Source: CAWEPK01 sp963835595
GTDB lineage: Bacteria > Desulfobacterota > Syntrophorhabdia > Syntrophorhabdales > WCHB1-27
Assembly: GCA_963835595.1 (NCBI GenBank)
Contig: CAWIGL010000002.1
Coordinates: 620,001 to 684,000, forward strand
Direction of reading: 5' to 3'
DNA: 64,000 nt
Shown piece after piece: positions 8,378-17,541 of this stretch. The position numbers were made by a program, and so were the translations under genes. How positions within the stretch are numbered: the first letter of the stretch is position 1; each line of letters opens with the position of its first letter. The notes under the pieces were generated by a model that had not been told where the DNA came from, did not search any database, and worked only from the letters and a program-made list of their open reading frames with translations.

Positions 8378-9781
8378 CTACCATCTCCGGCTTACGTGGT
8401 AGCCCATGAAATCTTCGCCGATCGGCTTCGTCCCTTTGGGCAGCAGGCATTGGTACTTGCGTCCTTGCATCCGCGACCGGAACTCGTCTTTTATCTCTTT
8501 CAGGAGGGACGGTCCGGTCAGGATGTCTGCGGCCGTTGCGGCCAGCGTCTTGGCGCAGAACATAAGTCCTTTGTGCCCTATGGAGTTCCCCGAAACCGCA
8601 GTAGTCCCCCACCCGTGCACGCTTATGTCGCGGGGGAAGGCACAGTTGACCGTTGCCATAGGCGCGATGTAGCTCGCGTCTCCCCCGTCCTGGGCGTACA
8701 TATCGACGCCCCCCTTGACGAATTCGACGCCTTCGTGGATCGGCTCGGTCAGCTCGGGGAGTCCGTAGTTCTTGCGAAGCTCGTTGGCAAAACTCTTTTC
8801 CGCTGCCGTAAACGCCGGCGCGCCGACGGCCCTGGCGTTGTCGTAGATCACACGGCCCAGTCGCTCGTTAGGCAGATATCCGTAGCAGAACGTGAGGAAG
8901 CGCTCTTTCGACGTCGTGCCGGTCGCTATCGCCGCCCCTTTGACCGCTTCCAGTATCTTGCCGTAGGCGTCTTTCACCCAGCCAACGTCCGGGTGGCGCA
9001 CCATGAACCAGATCTTCGAGACATCGGGGACGGCGTTCGGCTGGGAGCCGCCGTCGGGAATGACATATTCGCAAACCGTGCCCCTCGCCATATAGCTTTT
9101 TCTCATGCTCACCGCGATGGCGGCCAACTGGGCGGCGTCCAGGGCGCTCCTTCCCGCCTCCGGGTTTTTCGCCGCCAGGCAGCTCTGGCCGAAAAAGGTG
9201 AATTCCGTCGAAAGAAGCGAGCAGCACGTGTTCGCATTGGCGGCGTTCAAAAAAGTCGGGTGTGAATTGAGCACCACGTCGCAGTCGTCGAACAGCCCGT
9301 CTCTGGCCATGAAAACCTTTCCTACCAGCAGCTCTTCCCCCACGCCGCCGTAGACCCTTATCGTCCCTTCAAGCCCCATCTTCTCGATCCCTCGGCTGAG
9401 GGCAATCGCAGCGCCGACGTTTCCCGCGTTGATCTGGGGATGGCCGCACGCGTGGCCCGCTCCCCCAGGAACGACAGGGTCGGAAAAAGGAACGACCTTG
9501 TTCGAGACGCCGGGGACTGCGTCTAAGTCGGTGAGGAAGGCGACCACCGGTGTGCCCTTGCCCCGCCTGAACTCGGCAAAGAACGCGTTGCGCATACCGG
9601 AGATTCCTGTCCGGACCTGGAAACCCGCTTTCCGCAGCAGCTTGCACAGGAATGCGGAGGTCCGCGATTCCTGCATCGCCAGCTCGGGCGTGCTCCAGAG
9701 CCTGTCGCACACTTCTATCAGCGCCTTCTCGTCCCTGGACAACGACTTCAGGACCCTTTCCTTCAGTTGCTCCCTTGCCAT
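8378..9781 (-). CDS. M20-family amidohydrolase, AbgB-like
   Basis: Zinc-dependent amidohydrolase/peptidase of the M20 clan, closest in appearance to aminobenzoyl-glutamate hydrolase subunit B. Seen: the metal-binding segment GGAGHACGHPQ (residues ~106-116), the catalytic/metal Glu pair in GGVGEELLVGK, NSHP further on, and a C-terminal SGNSIGHKG, which are the family landmarks. The length (467) is normal for AbgB. It belongs to the leftward catabolic cluster after the cupin gene. The neighbouring acid carrier, M24 peptidase homologue and UbiD decarboxylase suggest hydrolysis of an amide-linked aromatic or related acid. The substrate cannot be read from sequence. Confidence 0.87.
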   Translation of the reverse strand: MAREQLKERVLKSLSRDEKALIEVCDRLWSTPELAMQESRTSAFLCKLLRKAGFQVRTGISGMRNAFFAEFRRGKGTPVVAFLTDLDAVPGVSNKVVPFSDPVVPGGAGHACGHPQINAGNVGAAIALSRGIEKMGLEGTIRVYGGVGEELLVGKVFMARDGLFDDCDVVLNSHPTFLNAANANTCCSLLSTEFTFFGQSCLAAKNPEAGRSALDAAQLAAIAVSMRKSYMARGTVCEYVIPDGGSQPNAVPDVSKIWFMVRHPDVGWVKDAYGKILEAVKGAAIATGTTSKERFLTFCYGYLPNERLGRVIYDNARAVGAPAFTAAEKSFANELRKNYGLPELTEPIHEGVEFVKGGVDMYAQDGGDASYIAPMATVNCAFPRDISVHGWGTTAVSGNSIGHKGLMFCAKTLAATAADILTGPSLLKEIKDEFRSRMQGRKYQCLLPKGTKPIGEDFMGYHVSRRW

Positions 9782-9859
9782 TTCAACCCCCCGACTCTCT
9801 CGTTTAAAGGGCGGCGAGCGGCCTACCGCCGCCCTCTTGCACCATCCGGTTCGCCTCTC

Positions 9860-10207
9860 TTACAGCAGGGCCGGCCAGAAAACATCGTACAGGAGCACAT
9901 CTTCCGTAACATCCTCTATCCTGTGCAGGGTCCCTTTGGGCACCCGCACGATGCACCCCGGCTCCAGTGCAAAGAAACCTGTCCCGTCAACCCACATCCT
10001 CGCCCGGCCGGCCAGCGGGTACAGGATGTCATCCTGCTTTTCATGGATGTGATCGGGCACTACCCTGCCTTTCGGGATATTCACCAACATGCAGGTCACA
10101 TCTGCGTCATGCTCCTTTTTCGTTATCAGCGGCTTGATCATTACACCCTCCGCAACGGCGTGGGGCGCCCAATCGACTTCGTTAACCTCTTGCCGCACCT
10201 TCTTCAT
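9860..10207 (-). CDS. Single-domain cupin protein
   Basis: 115-residue beta-barrel protein of the cupin superfamily. Motif 1 is visible as PDHIHEKQDDILYPLAG (two His plus a downstream acidic residue as candidate metal ligands) and motif 2 as PKGTLHRIEDV. Small cupins of this type bind metal and act as isomerases, dioxygenases or ligand sensors; which applies is unknown. The ATG at 10207 has AAGGGAGGAAGG upstream. It lies between the M24 and M20 hydrolase genes on the same strand and is likely co-transcribed with them. Confidence 0.82.
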   Translation of the reverse strand: MKKVRQEVNEVDWAPHAVAEGVMIKPLITKKEHDADVTCMLVNIPKGRVVPDHIHEKQDDILYPLAGRARMWVDGTGFFALEPGCIVRVPKGTLHRIEDVTEDVLLYDVFWPALL

Positions 10208-10306
10208 AGCGTCCTTCCTCCCTTAGAACGTTACCGTGCCTGTTCAACCCGGCTGGCGGGCTTACGAGCGTCGCGTGCAGCGGCGGCGCGTGGGCCGCGC
10301 GGCCCG

Positions 10307-11449
10307 TTACAGCAGCTCGTCGCAATACGGGGTCTTCGTCAGAACGCGCGACCCGTTTTCCGTGATCTCGATGGTGTCTTCGAGCCTCGCCCCGCCGATC
10401 TCGGGGTCCTGCGTGTAAATTGCGGGCTGTATATTGACGACCATGCCCGGCCGCAGCTCGACGTCCTCGGGCTCCCAGTGTCTCCAGTCGTTCTCTTTCA
10501 GGTAGCCGCTCGGCCATTCGTGATAACCGACGCCTATCGAGTGGATCGACGAGGTCTCTACGCGAGGGTAGCCGGCATCGCCCAGCACCCGGTCCTGGAT
10601 CTTCTTGATCTCGAACGTCGAGACGCCCGGCTTGAGCGCCCTGAATGACTCCTGCAAGGCGTTGTAGACCGCCCTGTAAATCCTCTTCTGGTCCTCGGAA
10701 GCCTTGCCGCAGACCGTCGTCCGCGAGAATTCTATGACGTAGCCGCAATAGACGCAGCCCGTGTCGATATAGACGAGGTCCCCCGTGCGAATGCGCTTCA
10801 CGAAAGTATCCTCGGCAGTAATGGCCGTATTGAACCCCGAGGCGACATAGCTATTGAAGGGAAACGCCCCTTCCTCCCATACGGCCGACTCGCACGCCTG
10901 GGCGATCTTGTACTCGGTGACGCCGGGCTGCACGGCCGCCAACCCTGCGGCCATCCCTACCTCGGCGATCATCGCCGCCTCACGCATCACCTTCAGCTCC
11001 TCCGGCGACTTGATCGCCTTCGCCTCATCGATATATTTCTGCGCGGCGATAAGCTTCATCGACGGATACCTCTTCCTCATCGCATCGGCCAGCTCGTATG
11101 AGAGCAGCGGGTCTACGCCCAGCGCCGCCTTTTCGAGCCTCAGCTCCTCCAAGACCCTGAAGATCTGGTCGGGATCCTCGATGCGCTTTATCCACGGGCA
11201 GTATTCTCTCGTCTCCAGCCTGAAAAAAGGGTTGGAGAAGAAGATGTACTCCCCGTTTTTCAGGAGCAGCGCGTAATCTTGAGCCTCTCCATAGGCATGG
11301 CATTCACGCATCTGCTGGTCCGTAACGTACTTGACGTTCAGGTAGCCGTGGAGCAGGAACGCATCGATTCCCGCCGCCTCCATCTGACCGGTCAGCCTGG
11401 CGATCCGCCATTGCCGCAAGCTGCCCCAGTCCAAATTGTACAATCCCAT
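10307..11449 (-). CDS. M24-family (Xaa-Pro peptidase-like) protein with altered metal ligands
   Basis: 380-residue protein with the creatinase N-terminal domain and pita-bread C-terminal domain of the M24 family. Compared with the five canonical dimetal ligands, Asp229 (YIDTG), His303 (SIHSIGVGYHEWP) and Glu357 (ARLED) are present. The second Asp is replaced by Glu240 (GYVIEFSRT) and the fourth ligand by Gln341 (NIQPAIY). Members with altered ligands, such as creatinase and DddP, catalyse non-peptidase reactions or use other metals, so a catabolic C-N or C-S hydrolase/lyase is as likely as a peptidase. AAGGAGG lies ahead of the ATG. It is part of the leftward catabolic cluster, 18 bases after the GntR gene. 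Confidence 0.87.
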   Translation of the reverse strand: MGLYNLDWGSLRQWRIARLTGQMEAAGIDAFLLHGYLNVKYVTDQQMRECHAYGEAQDYALLLKNGEYIFFSNPFFRLETREYCPWIKRIEDPDQIFRVLEELRLEKAALGVDPLLSYELADAMRKRYPSMKLIAAQKYIDEAKAIKSPEELKVMREAAMIAEVGMAAGLAAVQPGVTEYKIAQACESAVWEEGAFPFNSYVASGFNTAITAEDTFVKRIRTGDLVYIDTGCVYCGYVIEFSRTTVCGKASEDQKRIYRAVYNALQESFRALKPGVSTFEIKKIQDRVLGDAGYPRVETSSIHSIGVGYHEWPSGYLKENDWRHWEPEDVELRPGMVVNIQPAIYTQDPEIGGARLEDTIEITENGSRVLTKTPYCDELL

Positions 11450-11467
11450 CGCAAGCCTCCTTAAGTA

Positions 11468-12115
11468 TTAATGCAGGACTACGTCCTTAGCCTTCGATAT
11501 GTGCTCGGTAAGCAGGCGCTGAACGCGCTCGCCGTCCTTCTTTTTTAACGCGTCGATTATCTCAAGGTGGTGGTGCAGGAAGAGCGCCATATTTTCCGTT
11601 TCCTTGCTGGCAAAATCGCACCCCCTCTCAACGTCCACCCGGAGCGTCTCCATGAAATCGATCAACGTCTGGTTTCCGAAGGTCTTGAAGATCAGATCGT
11701 GGAGAGACCGCCCTGTTTTCACGGCCTCATCCGCATCGGACAGCCGCTGGTTATCGAGCCTGCCCTTTATCGTATTCAGCTTCTCTTCGATATCGCCCAG
11801 CTCCCGCGCAGGGACAAGGGAAGCGACGCGCCGGCCGATCTCTCCTTCGATCATCTCCCTTATCTGGAAGACCTCGCGGATCCTCTTGAGGGGAACGACG
11901 GTTATAAACGCCCCTCGCCTCGGGTGAAGGGTGACCAGGTTGTCTTTCTCGAGGAGCTTAAGCGCCTCCCGCACTGGGGTCCTGCTGAAGCCCAGTTGAC
12001 CGCAAACCTGGGATTCAAGGATCGGCTGACCCCCGGAAAGGACGCCCTGCACGATCTTTGCCTTTATATAGTCGTACGCCTGCCTCGAAAATATCTGCTC
12101 TTTTTTTCTCGCCAT
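11468..12115 (-). CDS. GntR/FadR-family transcription regulator (FCD type)
   Basis: 215 residues: an N-terminal winged helix (QPILESQVCGQLGFSRTPVREALKLLEKDNLVTLHPRRGAFIT) and an all-helical FCD ligand domain containing FQIREMIEGEIGRRVA and late histidines (LHHHLEII), which usually bind a metal and a carboxylate. It is probably the local repressor of the divergent catabolic clusters (8378-15763 and 16102-20406), responding to a carboxylated substrate; this is inferred from position. It lies between the carrier gene and the M24 gene on the same strand. Confidence 0.9.
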   Translation of the reverse strand: MARKKEQIFSRQAYDYIKAKIVQGVLSGGQPILESQVCGQLGFSRTPVREALKLLEKDNLVTLHPRRGAFITVVPLKRIREVFQIREMIEGEIGRRVASLVPARELGDIEEKLNTIKGRLDNQRLSDADEAVKTGRSLHDLIFKTFGNQTLIDFMETLRVDVERGCDFASKETENMALFLHHHLEIIDALKKKDGERVQRLLTEHISKAKDVVLH

Positions 12116-12202
12116 GTCACCAACCTGTGTATTGTATTTTTACTCCTCCCGTCCGTTCGCGGTCTTGACCCTATCCGATCATGCCCCATCCATTTTTTGC
12201 TT

Positions 12203-13603
12203 TCAGCCCGTCGTAAGTCCCGACTTGACCTCTTTGGCCGGCGTCGTTTTCGCAGCCTTCCGGGACAGCGAGTCTCCTATCTCCGACAGCTCCAGGTGCT
12301 TCGTCTCAGGGCTGGCGAGCATGGCAAAGAAGGTCATCGCCCCGCCGATAGCAAGGATGATCGCCGGCGAAAGCCACATGACGCCGCCTTCGATAGACCT
12401 GATGAAGGGGATGCCGTGGATCCACCAGGCGTACGCGCTGAACCAGGCGCCTATAAGCGTGCCCGACGAGAAGCCGAATCCCACGCCTACGGCCCGCCTC
12501 TTGGTGGGGAACCGCTCCGAAAGGTAGCTGGGGAGCATGCCCCACATAAGCTTTATCAGGGCCGCCAGCAGCGTCCCAACGATAGCCGCGCCGATGGCCC
12601 GCGCGACGGCGGCGTTATAGAGCAAGTAGAAAGTAGGGATAGCCAGCACGACCATAATAACAGAATAATAGAGTGAAAGTCTTCTCCTGCCCACATAGTC
12701 GGAGACCGTGCCGTAGAGAAAATACCCTATAGACCCCATCAGCATTGCAAAACCGTAGATGAGGGCGAAGGTGGTCGGACCGAAGCCCTTACCGTTGAGC
12801 GTCAGGATGCTCGGAAGGAAGCCGAGGACGGAATATTCGCTTAAGAACAGGCCCGTCATGAGCACGAAGACCTGCAGGAAAGTCCATAGCGCGGGCGGCT
12901 TGAAGAGGCTGAAGAAGGGCGCCTTCTCCAGCTCTCCCTTCGCTTTCGTCCTCTCGAACTCGGGCGACTCCGCCAGCTTACTCCTGATGTAGATGGCGAA
13001 GGCAACGGGTACGATGCCCGAGATGAACATGACCCGCCAGCCGTAATCGAGCATCGCCTGCTTGCCGATCAGGAAGTTGAGAAGCGCATAGGCCAGGGCG
13101 GCAATGACATAGCCCATCGGGAAACCCGACTGGACGAAGCCGCCGATCATGCCGCGCCTCCGTCTCGGCGCATGCTCGATGGCGAACGTGTGTCCCACCG
13201 CGTACTCTCCCCCGAACATCGTCCCCATGACGAACCGGGCAGCGCAGAAAAGTATGTAAGACCAGACGCCGGCCTGCGCAAAAGTCGGGAGGATGCCGCA
13301 GACGCCCGACATGAGGCCGACGCCTGCGATGCTTACGACCAGAATGCGACGCCTTCCGATCTTGTCCGCGTAGTGGCCGAAGATGCCGGAGCCGATCGGG
13401 CGGACGGCAAGCGAGATCGAGTAGGTGAGCACGACCGTAACGTATTGCCAGGCCGCGCTCCCTTTCGGCGAGGTGAAGATGTGCACCAGAATGGGCGCCA
13501 TAACCATCAGCAGCGCCATGTCGTATGCGTCGAGCGCGTAACCGATGTACTGAGAAATCATTGCCAGCTTTGTGTCTCTTGACAGCCGTATTTTCCCTAT
13601 CAT
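12203..13603 (-). CDS. Major facilitator superfamily transporter (organic/aromatic acid type)
   Basis: 466-residue polytopic membrane protein with about 12 helices. The MFS signature after helix 2 is GHYADKIGRRRILV, and a second copy in the C-terminal half reads GTVSDYVGRRRLS. The early DAYDMALLMVM motif in helix 1 is typical of the AAHS/sialate-shikimate branches, which carry aromatic or other organic acids by proton symport. The GGGGGAGA ribosome-binding site precedes the ATG at 13603. Its place in the cluster suggests that it imports the substrate of the hydrolases and decarboxylase. Confidence 0.9.
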   Translation of the reverse strand: MIGKIRLSRDTKLAMISQYIGYALDAYDMALLMVMAPILVHIFTSPKGSAAWQYVTVVLTYSISLAVRPIGSGIFGHYADKIGRRRILVVSIAGVGLMSGVCGILPTFAQAGVWSYILFCAARFVMGTMFGGEYAVGHTFAIEHAPRRRRGMIGGFVQSGFPMGYVIAALAYALLNFLIGKQAMLDYGWRVMFISGIVPVAFAIYIRSKLAESPEFERTKAKGELEKAPFFSLFKPPALWTFLQVFVLMTGLFLSEYSVLGFLPSILTLNGKGFGPTTFALIYGFAMLMGSIGYFLYGTVSDYVGRRRLSLYYSVIMVVLAIPTFYLLYNAAVARAIGAAIVGTLLAALIKLMWGMLPSYLSERFPTKRRAVGVGFGFSSGTLIGAWFSAYAWWIHGIPFIRSIEGGVMWLSPAIILAIGGAMTFFAMLASPETKHLELSEIGDSLSRKAAKTTPAKEVKSGLTTG

Positions 13604-13657
13604 AATCTCCCCCGTTTTTTCTCCGACCTGTCTCAGGAGATGCCCCCCTAAGCGCGA

Positions 13658-13972
13658 TCAGTCATAGCTTATCACCAGGTCCTTGATCACTTTGCTGCCT
13701 GCCGGCTCCAGGAGCACCTCTCTGGCGGACCCGACGGGCGTCGCGCAGGCCCTTATGGCCTTACCGTTGACCTTGATGCGGCACGTGTTGCAGCTCCCTC
13801 TGCCGCAGCGATAATCCCGGAAGCTCAGGGTGGGATCGAGATTCTCGTATATGTAGCGAAGGAGCGTCTGGAATGTCATACCCTCGGAATGGGGCACCTT
13901 GAATTCCTCGACCCATTTCCTGTTCTCGTCAGGGGAATATCTGGCTACTTTAGCCTGAATAAATTCTTCCAT
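13658..13972 (-). CDS. [2Fe-2S] ferredoxin-like protein, short form of SdhB/FrdB N-terminal domain
   Basis: 104-residue electron carrier. CGRGSCNTC followed by RACATPV gives the C-x4-C-x2-C...C ligand set of the plant-type [2Fe-2S] domain found at the N-terminus of succinate dehydrogenase/fumarate reductase iron-sulfur subunits. The C-terminal [4Fe-4S]/[3Fe-4S] domain of those subunits is absent. I choose the ATG at 13972 because GAGGTG lies 5 bases ahead of it; a GTG at 13981 is an alternative. The upstream flavoprotein stop (13983-13985) lies within this ribosome-binding site, so the two genes are coupled and probably form one two-subunit oxidoreductase. Confidence 0.85.
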   Translation of the reverse strand: MEEFIQAKVARYSPDENRKWVEEFKVPHSEGMTFQTLLRYIYENLDPTLSFRDYRCGRGSCNTCRIKVNGKAIRACATPVGSAREVLLEPAGSKVIKDLVISYD

Positions 13973-13982
13973 TAGCGTCACC

Positions 13983-15763
13983 TCATTCTATGGCCGTCTT
14001 GCCTTCGACCTCTACAGCCGGCGCAAGGTTGGCATAACGAAGCTTCGTCGCGTCTTCCTTTACGATCATGGCCGTCACCGAGCCTGGTCACATCCGCATA
14101 GCCCACGCGCACCCTGCCGTCCTTCATCCTCACCAGGGTATGCCTGGCATCGGGCAGACTCTCAGGAAAATCGGAGCGATAATGGTGCCCCCGCGACTCT
14201 TGCCTCTGTATCGCCGACCGGATTATGATCTCGGCCAGAACCAGGGTCCTGGAGACCTCGATGGCTATGGACCAGTCGCTGTTGAAAATCCTGCGGCCCA
14301 CCGCCTGGAGCTTGGGCACGCCGTTCTCCTTCAGGTCGATTATCTTGGCGAGCGCCGTTTTCAGCCCCTCCTCGCTCCGGTTTGGACCTACGTACCGGTC
14401 CATGAGCTTCCGCAGCTCGTCGCGGATCGCAAGCGGACGGACACCGCCTTTCTTTTTCTCCTTGAGCAGGTTCAGCCGCGATGTCTCTTCCTTTATCTGT
14501 GCCTCGGAAAGCCGTCCCTCACGCCGCCCTTTTGCGTAAAGGGCGCCGTACTTGCCTCCCCGCACCCCGAACACCTGCGTCTCGGCAAGGGCGTTTCCCC
14601 CTATCCGGTTCGCCCCGTGCACGTTGCTGGAATTCTCCCCTGCCGCGAACAGCCCCGGCAGGGAGGCTCCTTGTTTTCTCGTCGATGCGGATACCCCCCA
14701 GCGTGTAATGTATCGCCGGACATATCTCGAAGAGGTCCTTGCGTATATCGATCCCCAGCCCTCTCCATAACTTGTCGGGGCCTTCGACGAACCGCTTGAC
14801 CATCCTCTCGATCTCCTCCGGGCTTTTCGATGACCTGCGAGGGTCCACGTATACCGCGTTGTGCTCCGTCCCCCGGCCTTCCTCGATTTCCGTGTACATG
14901 GCGCGCATCAGGACGTCCCGGCCGGGCAGCGGCCCTTTTAGGAACTCCTCGCCCCTGTTGTTCACCAGCCTGAAGTCGAAATACTGCTTGCCGAGGAACG
15001 TCTCGTACTGGATCGCCACCCCCTTCAACGATTCGGGGTAGGCAAAGACGCCGGGGTAATACTGGGTCATCTCGAGGTCGATAATGTCGGCGCCCGCCTC
15101 GAACGCAAGGGAAATGGTATCGCCCGTGCAGTCCCTCGATGCGTCCATATTTTCCCAGAGCGCCTCGTATCCGCCTCCGGCAAGGACCACCGCCTTTGCC
15201 TGAAACACGTAAAACCGGCCGTCGCGAAGGTTCAACCCAAAGGCGCCTGCTACCTCCCCGTCCTCCACCAGCAAGCGCGATATGACAACGTCCTCCATAA
15301 TCTTCGGGCGGGGATGCTTCCGCAGCTCGTTCCGCAGGCCGGCCGCCATGCCAAACCCGCCGCCGACGATCAAAAGATTCCTCGGATACGTCTGGCCGGG
15401 GTAATGGGACTGGAACACCTTGCCCTCTTCCATCTCGAAGCGGACCCCGTACCGTTCCAGGTCGTGATACCTGTCTACTGCATCATCCGCCAGCGCCCGC
15501 GCCAGGTTCATGTCGGAAAGACCTTTGCCTTCCGTCACTATGTCCCGATAGTGGACGTCCGGGCAGTCCCTCGCATCCATGAAGCCGACAGAGGCCTGGA
15601 AACAGGGGTAGGCAAGTGGGGTTGAACCCGACCGGGCGAGCGGTCCCTTGCTCGCAATCACGACTTCGGCGCCCTCGACATCGGCTTCGATGGCAGCGCG
15701 CACCCCGGCCGCACCCCCTCCAACAACCAATACGTCGGTCTTTACTACGTTGTCTTCAGCCAT
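13983..15763 (-). pseudogene. FAD-dependent fumarate reductase/succinate dehydrogenase-like flavoprotein, interrupted by two frameshifts
   Basis: The N-terminal part (from ATG 15763) has the FAD-binding VLVVGGGAAGVRAAIEA and the active-site region of the FrdA/SdhA/AprA family. Frame is lost at about 14670 (after DEKTR). The next frame continues with SLPGLFAAGENSSNVHGANR, the conserved FAD-domain ending, and the C-terminal helical domain. A second break at about 14085 separates it from the true end, VTAMIVKEDATKLRYANLAP, with a stop at 13983-13985. Both breaks behave as one extra base. Joined, the protein would be about 590 residues with all domains. It is either a recent pseudogene or carries base-call errors. 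It is coupled to the [2Fe-2S] gene downstream and divergent from the UbiD gene. Confidence 0.82.
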
Positions 15764-15838
15764 TCACGCGCCCCCATGAAATAATCGTTACCGGACATAC
15801 GTGCGATATCCTACAATTATTCTATGTTAATCCATTGC

Positions 15839-15855
15839 GTATACTTTATGAATAC
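15839..15855. promoter_or_regulatory. Imperfect inverted repeat GTATAC-N5-GAATAC in the divergent promoter region
   Basis: The sites lie between the divergent flavoprotein and UbiD genes. Left arm GTATAC (15839-15844) and right arm GAATAC (15850-15855) are related by dyad symmetry (GTATNC/GNATAC). Regulators of the FCD class often bind short palindromes of this kind, so it is a candidate operator for the GntR protein encoded at 11468-12115. The surrounding ~330 bases (15764-16101) are A/T-rich and hold no gene. Confidence 0.3.
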
Positions 15856-15997
15856 ACTGCGAACACAATTTTTGTCAAGATATTTTTTTTTACCGGCGCA
15901 GAAAAAAAGGTGACAAGAAGCTCACAACATATTGACATTATTACATCTTTAGCCTGATGGCGGCAGCGGCGGGCAAACGGGGAAAACCAAAAACCGC

Positions 15998-16027
15998 TTG
16001 ACAAAATAAGTGCGGCCTGAGTACATT
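15998..16027 (+). promoter_or_regulatory. Probable sigma-70 promoter of the UbiD/TRAP operon
   Basis: A perfect -35 box TTGACA (15998-16003) is followed after 18 bases by TACATT (16022-16027), four of six matches to TATAAT. The transcript would start about 70 bases ahead of the UbiD ATG at 16102, which has an AAGGAGGAATGAGGAG ribosome-binding site. Read by eye only. Confidence 0.5.
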
Positions 16028-16101
16028 TAACCGAATTGATTTTATCGTCCAAGAGACAAGTGCCGCTATGATTACCGAAAAATTCAAGGAGGAATGAGGA
16101 G

Positions 16102-17499
16102 ATGCCGAAGGACCTGCGAAGCTTCTTAAAAGCGCTGGGTTCCGACCTTCTGACGGTCGAGAGGGAAGTCGATCCCGTGAACGAGGTGGGAGAGCTGTCG
16201 TCCAAAGCCCCGGGTCCTATCATCTTCAAGAAGATCAAGGGCTACCCCTCCTGGAGGATCGTCGACGGGCTCGTCCGGACGAGGAAGAGCCAGGCCCTGG
16301 CGATGGGCGCTTCCGGCGAGGTGGTCCGCCACCTGGCGCGCGTGCTGGGGGCCCAGGGGGGCGAGATCAAGCGCGTCTCGACGGGTCCCGTGAAGGAGCG
16401 CAAATTTATCGGCGAGAAGGCAAACATCTTCGACCTCCCCATTACAAAGATGTCGGACATCGACGCCGGGCGGTTCATCGGGTCAGGGATGAACATCACG
16501 AAAGACCCGGAGACCGGCAACCGGAACGTGGCGTGCCTGCGGATGCAGGCGAAAGGGCCGAGGCATATGGGCGTCATGATGGTGCCCCGCCACACGTGGG
16601 TCCATTTCAGCAAATACGAGGCCCTGGGACGCGACATGCCGATGGCCGTGGCCATCGGCCACCACCCTGCCTGGGACATCGCGACGAACGTGACCGGGCC
16701 GTACGAGATGGATGAGTACGAGGTGGCCAGCAGGCTCCTCGGCGAGCCTGCCGAGCTGGTGCCTGCAGAGACGATAGACCTCGATGTACCCGCCTACGCG
16801 GAGATCGTCATCGAAGGCTACGTCAGGGCGGGCGTCAGGGAAGAGGAGGGTCCTTTCGGGGAGTTCACGTGCCTCACCTCGGCGGAGGGCAGGAACCCCG
16901 TATTCGACGTGACGGCCATCACCATGCGGAACGACGCGATCTTCAGGAGCATTCAGGCGACGGAGTTCACTGAGCACCAATCCCTCATGGGCCTGCCCAT
17001 GGAGGCGGACATCTACAGGAGGGTGAGCACGGTCCACGGCGGGAGCCTCGAAGTGCACGACGTAATGGCGCCCGCCTGGGGGAGCGCCTGGCTGGTGGTT
17101 CTCAGGGTCACGTCGCATTACGAGGGGGAGGTAAAGGATGTGCTGATGGCCGCCCTTGCAGGCAACTACCTGCACCCTAAGATCGCCATAGCGGTCGATG
17201 AGGATGTCGATATCGAGAACCCGGCCGACCTCTGGTGGGCCGTCTCCACGCGCGTCAACCCGGAGAAGGATATTATCATAACGGAAGGCAACCGCATCCA
17301 CCCGATGGATGTCTCGTGCCCCCAGATATCTCCCCCCGGAGAAAAGACGTGGCAGAGGCTCGGCGGGAAGATGGGCATAGACGCGACCAAGCCTTCCCTT
17401 TTCCGGAAGGAAGAGCGCGCCCGCTTCACGCGCTGCCGGCCGATGGGGTGGGGTTCCGTAAGGCTGGAGGATTTTATCAAGGATTTCGGCAAGCGCTGA
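16102..17499 (+). CDS. UbiD-family prenyl-FMN-dependent decarboxylase (first copy)
   Basis: 465-residue (de)carboxylase of the UbiD superfamily, acting on alpha,beta-unsaturated or aromatic acids with prenylated FMN made by a UbiX partner (none in this window). The catalytic triad pattern is visible: Arg147 in CLRMQ, and the Glu-x4-Glu pair Glu249/Glu254 in EEEGPFGEF. The C-terminal landmark DEDVDIENPADLWWAVSTR is also present. Length is normal. It starts a rightward operon with a TAXI-TRAP transporter and is divergent from the hydrolase cluster, suggesting that the cluster imports, trims and decarboxylates one acid. A second homologue lies at 42527. Confidence 0.92.
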   Translation: MPKDLRSFLKALGSDLLTVEREVDPVNEVGELSSKAPGPIIFKKIKGYPSWRIVDGLVRTRKSQALAMGASGEVVRHLARVLGAQGGEIKRVSTGPVKERKFIGEKANIFDLPITKMSDIDAGRFIGSGMNITKDPETGNRNVACLRMQAKGPRHMGVMMVPRHTWVHFSKYEALGRDMPMAVAIGHHPAWDIATNVTGPYEMDEYEVASRLLGEPAELVPAETIDLDVPAYAEIVIEGYVRAGVREEEGPFGEFTCLTSAEGRNPVFDVTAITMRNDAIFRSIQATEFTEHQSLMGLPMEADIYRRVSTVHGGSLEVHDVMAPAWGSAWLVVLRVTSHYEGEVKDVLMAALAGNYLHPKIAIAVDEDVDIENPADLWWAVSTRVNPEKDIIITEGNRIHPMDVSCPQISPPGEKTWQRLGGKMGIDATKPSLFRKEERARFTRCRPMGWGSVRLEDFIKDFGKR

Positions 17500-17541
17500 C
17501 AAGTCCCTTTATAGCGCGCATCAATAGAAGGAGGGTAGACC

